In this document: piece by piece, positions 48,951 to 60,700 of the stretch
Numbering within the stretch: position 1 is the first letter of the stretch
Layout: each line of letters opens with the position of its first letter
From: Zygnema cylindricum
Taxonomy: Eukaryota > Streptophyta > Zygnematophyceae > Zygnematales > Zygnemataceae
Length of the DNA stretch: 64,000 nt
Direction: 5' to 3'
Assembly: GCA_037447655.1 (NCBI GenBank)
Contig: JBBHKE010002528.1
Coordinates: 62,001-126,000, forward strand
Notes under the pieces: generated by a model
What the model saw: only the letters and a program-made list of their open reading frames with translations
Database searches by the model: none
What the model was told of the DNA's origin: nothing
Translations under genes and position numbers: made by a program

Positions 48951-50022
48951 GCCTAAGGGCGTGATATTGAATATCGCCCGAGATACACAACTAAAACTTC
49001 ATATCCTATATCGTGATCAATTTCAAAAAGCCCGAAACGTATATCGGAAAACTGCGATGCGATTCTTATGTAAAGTTCAAAACTTACAACGTCCAGCACT
49101 GGAATATAGTCGTTTGATTGGTGCCGTGTTAAAGGGAAACAGCAGAATTGTAGTAAATTCGAAAGCGTACAAGTTAGTTCTCTCCTTCTAATGGATTATT
49201 TCGGCCATGTACTTGTTTCGTGTTGTCTGCCAGAAACCTCTGCAGGTTGCCGTTGACTGATTTTGAAGCAGTGGAGGATGACGGATTGTCAGCTAATGAG
49301 AGGATGATGACCTCACTTTGCACTGTATCGAAGTGGTAGGAGGAGAGGAGTTAAGAGAAGAGAGGAATTTTTTTAGGAGCTTTAGAACTGATCGAGGAGA
49401 AAGTAGAGAGGATCACGCGAGGGAGGCTGTAAAGGTAAGAGCAGAGCGAGACAGTGACAGGTTCTTCTGAGTTAAAGTATAGAATTGTTTGTGGTATTGC
49501 TTTTACTCTAATACGAGGAAAGTTTTGGTGCATGGCAACTGTTGCATCGTTATATGTGTTGTGGCATTATGTTTCTCTTTTTTTAATCCGAGGCTAAGTA
49601 CTTCACCCTTTGTGATACTGTTATTGATTGAAGAAAGTACCACATTTGACTTCAATTTTGGATTTTTGATTTCATACTTTATTGTATGTAAAGGTATCAG
49701 AAATGAAGAAAGAGCTGATATTGAATTGATGTGCAATACTGTGATTGTATCTGATTAATATGCCTACAGTTATTCCTCAGAATTTACAACTCGTATAGTA
49801 AAGATTCCGGTCAACTTTGCTTGCCTGCCAAGAAATGCACGTCACACTGTCTCTTTTTGACTGTTTTTTTTTCTGTGGCTTTTCTGTACTGTGACCGGCA
49901 TTTTCTCGGAAGTTGTGACTAGCATCTCAGTTGTTTCAATCGTTTATCCAAGCTGGGGTCTTTCTGGTGCAGAAAATTTCCTCTTTTCTCGGATTGCAAA
50001 TATGGTCTATTCTGCTTTCCAG
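48951..50022. other. Upstream region of the LRR gene
   Basis: Probably holds the promoter and 5' UTR of the plus-strand LRR gene. Open frames at 48961-49191 and 49489-49758 have no domain. Confidence 0.35.
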
Positions 50023-52500
50023 ATGGCAGAAAAATATTTTGGTAAAACTTGGCGACCTCAGTTATCTATTCGACTGGTGATTGCAATTTCTTTCGGGTGT
50101 CTTGCCAGCTTCGCCGTTGCTCAGGTACACCTAATGTTTAATAGTTAGTTCACGGTGGTTATGTTTCTTGTTGAGTGATTTCAATGTAGGCTGGTAAACT
50201 TATCACCAAATGTAACCATGAACTTTGCATCGTGTGTGATTGGAGTCATTTTACATCAGTTAGTTCATGCGTCCGTTAACGGAAAGAAACAACTCGACTC
50301 CGTTAAGCACTCATGCTTGCCCTCCATCATACTGACTTCTTTCTTCTTTTCTCTGTGTTTTCCCTCAATGCAGGACCCGATAGTATACAACCTGGATAAG
50401 GATTCAAAGGCACTTCTTGATTTCAAGAACAAATTAAACGACGTCTCTGGAGTCACTGGGAATTGGTCAAATACCGACAAAGTTTGTGACTGGAATGGAG
50501 TAGAATGCTTCGGGGGCCGAGTCTCAGCACTTGTTATTGAGGATGGACAGTTGCAAGGAGTTCTTCCTGACGTCTTTAAGCAATTAAATTCTCTTCAAAA
50601 TATAACTCTCACGGGAAATAAGTTCGTTGGACCAATCCCAGCCAGTCTTGGAACCTTGATGTCACTTGTGTACTTGGACTTAACAAACAATTCACTTACA
50701 GGGGCTATTCCTAATGTCCTTAGTAGCCTTACTGGATTGGCATATCTTGACCTTAAATACAACAACTTGTCCGAAAGTGTGCCAGATTTCAGCTTCGAGA
50801 AATTGACTTTCTTAGATTTTTCGAACAACCAGTTAGTGAGCACCATTCCGGCATCTCTCGGCAGCAGCCCACTGACGAGTTTGTATCTTAACGACAATAA
50901 GTTTTCTGGGAGTGTACCAGAAACCCTTATCTCCTCAATACGTGAAACAGTTATTGAACTTGACCTGTCAAACAACAATTTGGTTGGTACTGTTCCTTCA
51001 ACGCTCATCAACTGCACCAATTTGACTATGCTGTCTTTGGGAGGCAATCAGTTTCAAGACCTTCTCCCGGAGTTAGGCCTCATCCCAAAATTGGAAGAGT
51101 TGTACGTTGCTTCAAACAGACTTAGAGGGGTCACGCCATCGAGTTTAACAAACAGTTCCACTCTCAAGATTGTGGATATTTCAGATAATAGCTTTTCTGG
51201 AACCCTTTCCATAGTTTGCGCAAACTCTTCGGTTCTTGAAAGTTTCAAAGCTGCAGATAACCGTTTCGCTGGAAGCATACCTGCCAGCCTTTCAAAGTGT
51301 AAATTTCTCAAGAATCTCGACCTCAGCGGTAATTTGTTCAATGGCAGTGTAACCAGTATTTGTCAAAAATCTCTCGCTTATGTATATCTTAAGGCCAATA
51401 AGCTTTCAGGCTCTCTTGATGCGTTCAAAAAATGCACCAGCTTGTCGACGCTCGATGTGAGTGGAAACATCTTTACTGGAAGTCTTCCTTCTATTTTGGG
51501 AAACACAACTAGCTTGCGATTTCTTGACTTGAGTGACAACCAGTTTTCAGGGTCCATCCCTGCACAGTTTTTTGCATCGGAGGGCATCATCGATCTAGAT
51601 CTCTCTGACAACAGTCTTTCGGGTGCTGTCCCGTCTCTTAACAAAATGTCGTCGACTCTTGCTTATGTTGATCTATCGAGAAACGAGCTATCAGGGAAGG
51701 TTGATTTTATTTTCGATGTTCTCAATGGCGACAACCTTACTTCAATAGATATGAGTTTCAACCAGTTTACTGGAATTTTGCCGGAAGATATGTTAAACTT
51801 CGACGGAGAGTTTGATGTAATTGCATTAAATAACAACAAGCTCTCTGGACCTCTTCCTGCAGTCGGTGCCACCATCAATGTTTTGGATCTTTCATTTAAT
51901 CGTTTCAGTGGAAGTATCTCAAAGTTGAATTCTTCAAAATGCACTGCTTGCCTCGTCAACAATAACAGCCTTAGTGGGACACTTCCTTCCCTCATAGTTA
52001 ACTGGACAAGTGTATCGAAGCTTGATGTGTCAGGAAATCAAATTTCTGGAGGCATTCCTGATGAAATAAGGGGAATGGTGAACCTTGTCTACTTAAATCT
52101 TTCTAGTAATATTCTCTCCGGTAACCTTACCTCTTCCTTGGGTTTACTTTTTAACCTCGAAGAGCTTGACCTATCAAGAAACAATTTTTCCGGGTCCTTC
52201 CCGACAAACTTGGATAACCTTGTTAATTTGAAAATATTCGATGTGGCCAAGAATCAACTGGAGGGGCCCATACCTGGTGGAGTCTTTGCCAGTTTCCCTG
52301 TCTCTTCATATGCAAATAACTCAAACCTTTGTGGACCTCCTCTGGACACTTGTCCGTATACTACTCCACCGAGTGTTGCAGCCCCTCCACCGAAACCTAG
52401 TGGTGCTGGAAGGACATTGGCTCTAAACCGGGATTGGCTGTCTTTTCAAATGATAGCTACTATTTGTGCAGTGACACTACACAGTACAAGACTATGGTGA
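50023..52500 (+). CDS. Secreted or anchored leucine-rich-repeat protein (RLP-like)
   Basis: Two exons (50023-50124 and 50374-52500) give 742 aa. Exon 1 encodes a signal peptide (residues 1-34, hydrophobic core LVIAISFGCLASFAVA) and ends exactly at its cleavage region, with GT-AG borders. Exon 2 starts DPIVYNLDKDSKALLDFKNK, the usual plant LRR N-cap, with the CDWNGVEC cysteine pair at about residues 72-79. About 24 plant-type repeats (LxxLxLSxNxLSGxIPxxL) follow to about residue 680, then an NLCGPPLDTC closing cysteine pair and a Pro-rich tail. No kinase domain follows, and the short end (FQMIATICAVTLHS) is barely long enough for a membrane span. It therefore looks like a receptor-like protein or secreted LRR protein acting outside the cell. 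The upstream in-frame Met at 49891 would put extra sequence before the signal peptide and was not chosen. Confidence 0.88.
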
Positions 52501-52544
52501 CAGTTTTGAGTTAAGTACAAGACTGTGGTGGCAGTTTTGAGTTA
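52483..52544 (+). repeat. 31-bp tandem duplication spanning the LRR stop codon
   Basis: agtacaagactatggtgaca (52483 onward) is repeated 31 bp later with two changes. The first unit contains the stop TGA of the LRR gene. In the second unit the matching TGA reads TGG. Confidence 0.85.
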
Positions 52545-54758
52545 AACACAGGGAAATTACGGAAAATTTACGAAAGTCAGATTGAGGAGCGCAATTCTTT
52601 CTTTTCAAACACAGTGTGGAGCTCAAGCATGTTTGAGAATGGCTTAGATGCTGTTGAGTTTCTTCCGTAGACAGGCTTTATGTTTTCTCAAGTATACCAG
52701 GATATGATCTGGAGAGTAGTGTTTTTTTTTCCTTTTTATTGTGACGCAATTCATTTATTACACGGTCGGTTTACCCAGTATTGGCCTTTTCATCAAAGGC
52801 TCTGGAAAAGAATAAGCTTACACCTGTCCATATTTTCTTCATAATTCTCTATGGTCATGGATGGAAGGGGTTAACCCATGAGATGATTCTGATTACATGT
52901 TGTGTAGAAGTTGAGGAATATTCTCAGTTGCTTAGGTGCGTTGAATGCTCAATTTATAGTGCGCTTAACACTGCGTTTAGTGGAAGTCGAGTGAGGAAAT
53001 GGTAGGGATAGCTGAGTCTGAAATAACATCTTTTGGTACGTTTAGTTTTAGCAGGCAAGGTTATAAAGCAAAGTTGGGGTTCAAATTCGTATTTGAGTTT
53101 TGGTAGTATAGTTTCTCACCATTCTTTTCCAGGAAAAGTGGACTACTTAGTTATATTGATGAGTGGAAGTCTTGGCAAGCTCGAAATGCATGAGATTGAA
53201 TCAAAATCTTCTGCTGTTCTTCTGAATGCTATGATTTGGATATTAGGGCAGAGGGTATACATACATGTTCTAGAATTCAAATTAGGGAGAGCAGAGTATG
53301 CAATTCTTAGGATTGTATTTCACACTTACAAACATGTTACTTCTGTAATCACTTTTCTCTTTGCTTCACAATTTGGCGCCTATGAGAGATAACACCATCT
53401 GATGTCATTGTCGGGGCTGTTTGAGTACAAGGAATCAGAGTGACTGAAATGTATGGTTCTGAATTTCAGTGGCTTTCATTTGTGTGGAAGATAAAATCCC
53501 TGATACCTAATACTAAATGTTCAAATGTTATGGCTGGTAAACTCTGACTTCACTACTAATTGACATCTTGAAAAAAGGGCCTACAAGCAGGTAGCAGAGC
53601 TCAACAAAATCCACTTAAGAACCACAACCATCCATCATATGCCCATCTTTTAGTGCATTGATTGTGCATCGGATTTGTAGTTTGCTCTCTGTTTCTTTTT
53701 CTCCATATGTTTCATTCGAGCTTTTATTGTTTTTGTTCTATTCTTAGTCCCCAACATTTCCCCATTTCTATATTATGATTCTTTCATTCCTCAGCAGTTT
53801 CCCCATTACAACTTTCAGTTTACAGTCACAGAAAAGAAACATATTATATTGGCCTGAGTAATTGTGACAATCAAGGTAAAAAATGTAAACAATGCCATCA
53901 TTAGCAACAGTAGCGATAATGACTGACTTGTTTGTCTTCCTCCAGAATTCCAAGTATTGTGTTACTCATTTTGAGTTTTTCCCAACAGACCTTAGACATT
54001 ACCCAGAAAAAGTGGATGTATTTTTTATGGTTTTTCTTTGGGTATGCACAAGACTGAAAATAGTTAGGAAAATGGTTGTTGGAAATGGAAACAATCATAG
54101 GAATGTACATAAATGAAGTTTTAAACCCATTTTTTACCAATTTTACCATGAAGGGGACATCCAGATTCACTTTTCAACTGCATAATGTACAATTCCAAAG
54201 CTCATCACATTATAGAGACTGAATTTCTGTGTTTGATGCCTTGTGGTTCAAACTTGTCCATTAGCTAAACTTTCCACCTCTCATAATATCCTGCGCTAGC
54301 ATCGCATTCAGGACCAAAACTCGGGCCAATCTGAGGCCACACTAAGTTGAGTGGGTCTCAATTCTATCAGTGGAACTAAGACTCTGACAAAACATTTTCC
54401 GTATACCACTAGTTAGGCCGTTTCACCATCTGTGAACTCTACCAGATGTAGGGTCATTTATGCCTATCTAGGGTCACTTATAGTTTATATAGCAAAATCT
54501 ACCCCACGGTGACAATTAAAGCCAGTATCTTCAATCCCACCAATCCAGGCATTCATCGATGTCGGTTATGGTGTTTAACATTTGACAAAAAGGAAGAAAC
54601 TTTTAACCCAAATACTCTTCAGTACCATTTAGTCTATACTATCAGTTATCTCTTTATCTCTATACATTGAAGTGGCCTCCTGCCATTTTCCAGAAGAGAA
54701 TTATTCCGACCCTGAAAATTTAGGTGACATGGGATAAAATACATCTCGTCACAACCAC
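52545..54758. other. Convergent intergenic region between the LRR gene and CARB
   Basis: Expected to hold the 3' UTRs of both genes. A 119-codon open frame at 53033-53392 has no domain and no splice context. No kinase exon for the LRR gene was found. Confidence 0.4.
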
Positions 54759-57700
54759 CTACTTCACAGAAACTGCAAGTTCTGGTGTTGAAGGTGTTTC
54801 CACAGTGAAATAGTCCTGCAAGGCCTTCATATCAACCTCGTTTTCTATCAGCTCAGCAACTGCTTTTACTGTTGCTTGAGCGCCACTCATGGTGGTGATT
54901 ATGGGAATTTTCTTCGCCAAAGCCGAACGACGTAATGCTCGACCATCTTTCTGGTCCAAAGCATCGCCTGACGAAGTTATAATCATTAGTTGAATTTCCC
55001 CATTAGTCACAATATCACCTATAAACAACCCGTCCAGAGAAAACCGTATTAATCAAAGCAGGTCGCGTTCGAAGCAGACGCGATGACCCGAAGTGAAATC
55101 ATAATTCGAATTGGCTGTTCAGCTTTCACGTCCTTTCAGAAGATATAATTAGTCAAAATCAATGTGCTAATGTGTTGATGTGTTGTGTGTTGATGTGCTA
55201 ATGAGTTAATGTGTTAACGTGTTCATGTGTTCATGTGTTTATACATTAATGTGTTAAGAAGACTAATAAGATTAATAAGATTCAAAGCACCTTCCATGCA
55301 AGGTGAGAACCTTACCAGCGTTGGGTCGGCCCTCATGCAACTTCAACACACGTTCGACTTCTACTCCGGCTGCTTCCAATATATCCGCAGTTCCACTAGT
55401 GGCGTAAATTTTAAAGCCTAACTTCTGAAACTCCGCCGCCACTGGTGCAATCCCAGCCTTGGTTCCATCGTTCATACTGAAAAACACGGCTCCCGAGCGT
55501 GGCAGTTGCTGATTCGCTGCAATTTGTGCTTTCGCATACGCCTTTGAAAAAGTGTCATCAATACCCATCACCTAAAGACAACTCACAAGTAAAAAACAGC
55601 ACGCTTAAGAAAGCGGGTTAAGAAAGGTTGAGGGAGATTTAAGTAGGGATTTCAGATGTGCTTTAACCAGCAAATAAAAATTGCTGAGACACTCTGATAC
55701 ATGAAAACACTGCTCCTCAAATGTGTTGTATACAAACAAATGCACTTTGGACATACTAATACTACATAAGCCCCTGTGGAATCCTCCTACCACACCCAAC
55801 TATCATGTGTCAAAGGTGTCGGTGAGGAAAGTACCTCTCCAGTAGAACGCATTTCTGGACCGAGTAGCACATCAGCACCTTGGAATTTGTCAAATGGCAG
55901 AACTGCCTCTTTCACGGCAACGTGGTTGGGAATGAACTCATTCTCGAAGTTTATGTCTTTCAGTGTCTTACCAGACATCACTAGTGATGCATATTTGGCC
56001 AGAGGATGACCTATAGCTTTAGCGACAAAAGGCACAGTCCGAGATGCCCTCGGGTTAGCCTCAATGATGTAGACTTCATTTGTGGGCATTACCGCATACT
56101 GACAGTTCATGAGGCCAACCACACCCAGTCTGTACCCATGCGCCATCCTCACACGGTAATTAGAACAACAAAAAATGCTCTCTCGCGTTTTTCTTCTTTG
56201 TAAAATAGGAGAAGAATCATAACCAAACTAAAGAACATCTCAAGCAGATTTATATTTTCTGGGCGGACTGTGAAAACTATCATTCAAAAAAAAAAAAAAA
56301 ACAGAAGTGAAAAGTGCTCCAGAGGACTGAATATCTGCTGAATATCTCATAGAGTACCTATCAATTTGGTAATTTGGAACCTCATATTCCACAAAAAGGT
56401 TTAGTTCTAGCTTCTAGGTTCAGTCTGTGGACGAATGTAAGTTGCAAACAAAGCTCACTTTCTTGCCAGATTAGCTGTCCATTCCCGAATGGTTGCAAGA
56501 GCTTCTGGAGCAATAGTCTGAGTAGGAAGAGAGCAAGCAGAGTCGCCTGAGTGCACTCCTGCCTGCTCAATGTGCTCCATGATTCCTCCAATCACAACAT
56601 TGCCTTCCGCATCGGCCAAGCAGTCAACATCAATCTCCGTTGCATTCTGCAAAACATTGGTTTGTTCAGATGAAGAAACCTCATATCTTGATTACACTAG
56701 AATTTCACTTTTGTAACAACTCACATGCCTATGTTCAGAAACCTCAAATCTCACATTCTTATGCCAACTACACTACACCGCCCATCGCTATTACAGTTAG
56801 CGAATTATGGCGTTAACACTTATAACGACCACATTAAATTATGCATCAGCCACCAGGCTCATTATGACCCCCTTAATTAAATAGTGTTATTAACACTTAC
56901 TTATGTTTTTCTGCAAACACTCACTCGAATTAGATTAACCATATTACCATTAGGCAGTGTAGAGGTGTACTTTGTATCATGACTAAATACACTTTTGTCC
57001 AATTTTGTCGTAACCATACTATTTTTCTAATTCCTTCCTTCTCCGTCTACTTCTTTAAACGCCGTTTCGCCCTCCTTTGCTCTCCTAAGAGTCTGGGGGG
57101 AGGCTGGGGAGAAGCTACAACCCCATCAAGTCGAAATAAAGGGCTAAAAAGAGTAGAATAAAGTTTATTATAACAAAAAATATATAAACGATTTCCAGGC
57201 ATTAAACTGTTCGATTGCTCATAAAATTTGAGTAAGCTGATAGTGCAATGTGCCTATCAGCTTCACAATCTGGTAATCAACAGGGTCAAAATGCAAAACA
57301 ATACCTGCGGAAAAGCCGTATGTTAATCTGCAAAGAATACCTGTGGCATTACTAAACCTTTCCGTTTGCCAATCCATATTTTTTTCTCTTCCACATACAG
57401 GCTAGTTCTCAAAAAGCTCTCACCGAGCATCTATTCTGTTTGGCAACAACCTTACCTCATTCACACAGGAGAGGCCTATCAAATCTGAGCCCTCCAGTGA
57501 ATTCAATAAGAATCACAAGAACAAATTAGCACCTTCAGCAACAACCGCAAGACATGGTATCAAGCAGGTAGCAGCCAAGTGGAATCGATATTTTCAAAAG
57601 AATTCAGGAAGGTTAAACCTAGATGTTGCTATACCTTTAAAAGTGTTCAAAACTGTTGAAAACTGATCAAAAGGAAGCCATGGTCACTTACCAGGAGATA

Positions 57701-60700
57701 TTTATCAACGAGTACTGGACGCTCTGGGTCCACCTCTACAGCAGTCACCAGGTACTTTTGCAGTTTGGCATCATCATAAACAATCTCCATGGCTCGTCCT
57801 CCTAAAACATAGGAGGGCCGAACTACAACTGGGTAGCCAACTCGTGCAGCCACTGCCAGAGCATCCTCCTCACTTCTGGCAATCCCACCTGACAAAGCAT
57901 AAACAAGAAGCTTAGTTTTTGTCCTTAAATGAAGCTTCACATTCAGGTGCACATCCAAAACCTTAAATAAACTGAAAGAGCACAGTAATCAATTGCCCTC
58001 GTGGCCACCTGTAAACCGGCGACAAACACAGCAACTCCTAATAAAAACTTTACAATAATTTCGCAGGTTAAAGCCAAATTCTCCTCACCAGGAGGCTGAC
58101 TGATGCCAAGCTCATTCAACATAGCCTCGAACCGCTTTCTATCCTCGGCTGCATCAATTGAATCTGGTGAAGTGCCCCAAATCTTTACCACTCCCTCGCC
58201 ACTGGCGGTAGGAATTTGCTGCTCTTCAAGATAGCGTTGTAGAGGCATTGAAAGCTTTAAAGGCGTTTGGCCTCCAAACTGTGAACATCACACCAGGTGG
58301 CTAAGGTCAGCTAATCTTACATATGTGGACATATGTAATCTTGCCTTATGCAAGATGTGTCAGCCAGTGAGCATTTCCTGCCAGCCAAAAATAGAAAGTT
58401 GAACCACTATCATTACTCATAATTGTTTAGTGCTTTGATCAAACTGTCAAAACAAATGTTCACCTAAAGCAGTAAATTGTGCAACACATTGCTTGTCACT
58501 CAGTGTGTATTAGTATCCTGAGGGCTCCAGCTTTTTTCCAGAGCATCGTCACCAACATGTAACTTATGGTTCACAGTACCCTCTACCAGCAAAGGCAAAT
58601 TACAAAACTCATGATGGCAAGTTCAGGAGAGCGAAAACCCCCATTCACCTGCACAATGATCCCATCGGGCCGCTCCAAATCCACCACATTGATAACATCC
58701 TCTACAGTGAGAGGCTCAAAGTAGAGACGATCACTAGTATCGTAATCGGTGGAGACAGTCTCGGGATTGCTGTTCATCATGATAGTCTCGAAACCAGCAT
58801 CCTGACATTCGACATGCAGTGTGATAAGCACTAGTCAGAGTCCCATCCATAGCACATCCGCGCTGAAAAATACTAATGGTGATTTGACTGCCTCCATCAA
58901 TCTCAAAAGGACCAGCCTGACACATCTTCGCAGGCACTTATGGGGACTAGATAAGAGTAAGGTCTGTAACAGCATGTGCATATTCATTCAGGTCTAACAT
59001 CAGTAAAACCACCTTCATACATTCTTATGCAACAATACCTTCTGACTTGTTCGGGAGAGTGTTTCTCAGCCTTGTCCTATCCTCACCGTAGCTTGAGAAC
59101 AAAGCGCCTATACTCTGTCAGTGTTTGTCTGTCAGGCATCAAAATTAGGCTAGTCCACCCTCCCACTTAGCCCACTTTCAGCAACAACCCCGATAGCTCA
59201 CCTGAAGGGCAAACGAGGCATGGCAACAACAGTAATCAAACTCAATACCCTGCCCAATACGATTGGGTCCTCCTCCAAGAATCAGTACTTTTTTTCTTGT
59301 ACTTGGCTCGGCCTCATTTTCATCATCATATGATGAGTACTGGTATGGGGTGAACGCCTCAAACTCAGCCGCACAAGTATCCACCCGTTTGAATGAAGGT
59401 ACCACTTCGAGTTTCTGTGGAACAGCAGTGACCCATTTGCATGAAATTCTCGACAATTAAACTGACATAAAAATTAGAACTAAGATTTGCCTACAATTAA
59501 TGAGCAAAAAAAAGTTGAAAAATAAAAACTGCAAAATTTAATATGTCAGAACTATGGCATACCCAATTTCTACAAATACAATGTGGAGTGACAACCACAG
59601 GGCCCATTGCTGTTGGAGTTAGTAAATTAATAAAGCAAACCCAAAGGATCAAAGGATTAACTACATTAGCCACCGTGATCTTTATGGGCCAATTAACTAA
59701 ATAATGTCATTTAGACAATTTATGATTTAGGGTAAAAAAAACATTCACTCAAATTAGAGTGGTCAAATCTAACAGCAACGGGCGGTGCAGCCTTCCACGA
59801 ATGGGCAGCAGCTGCCTGTAATACTAGCTAACAAGTACACAATTTTATCGGTAATATCGCCCAACCCCACCGCTTTAAAACTCACAGAAGAGTATACATT
59901 AGAGCGACGCAGAACCACCAAAAAGCGATCAATTAATGTTCCCCACCTGAAAAACATGATGCTGACTCACAGTGATTGCAATAGTCCTTTTCCCTTTCAG
60001 AGCGACTTCTCCTAAACAGGCCAAAGCTGTCATGGACAAAACTTGGCTAATGTTATACAACTTAATTATGGTCTCGTCATACAACTCACTTTTCTGTACT
60101 CCCGAACAGTTCGCTCATCAGTTTGGGTTGCAAATGCAATTTGGCGGTCGCTGTAGCCTCGTCTTTTGATCTGTCATAAGAAAGTCAAGGTAAAGTTGAT
60201 TATCCGCGGGTTCTAGACCTCAGCATATTTTTTGGATTTTCTATTCTCCTCTATCCCCGTACAAAATGCGCCCTTTCATCATTCTTTACACTGATAAGAA
60301 GATCAGATAGTACAGGTAACATTTCCTCTCTTCTGTCTGACCAAAAACTACAGAACATAAATGCCACTTCCAGCACCTACCTGGTAAAGGTCATCCTTTG
60401 TCAATTCCTCAAGCTTGCCTGCAAACTTGGTCAGAAAATCCTCTGTGTCAATGAGCTCTCCCAGCTGAGAGAGGAACCAAGGATCAATATTGGACAAATC
60501 AAAAGCCTCTTTCTGGCTCATTCCTCGTTTCATTGCTGCGTATAGGGCATACATGCGGTCAGGATTCGGAGTTCGTAGAGAATATTTGAGTTTATCCCAA
60601 CTCCAGTCCATCTGCTTGAGCTGCATAAACTCACAGGCCACCTTGTGCAAATTAGAGCTTGAATTTGCCGTAAAACCTTGGTTCACCTAGAAAATCTACA

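Noticed and set aside
53033-53392. 119-codon open frame as a gene
   Set aside because: No recognisable domain or splice context was found; it lies in the expected 3' region of the LRR gene.
52501-54758. A kinase domain exon for the LRR gene
   Set aside because: I searched the downstream sequence for GxGxxG, VAxK, HRD and DFG patterns and found none; the ORF at 53033-53392 has no such motifs.
60348-60686. Longer form of the CARB exon starting at about 60685
   Set aside because: The extra 22 residues do not fit the family, whereas the acceptor at 60621-60622 joins in phase to give the expected sequence.
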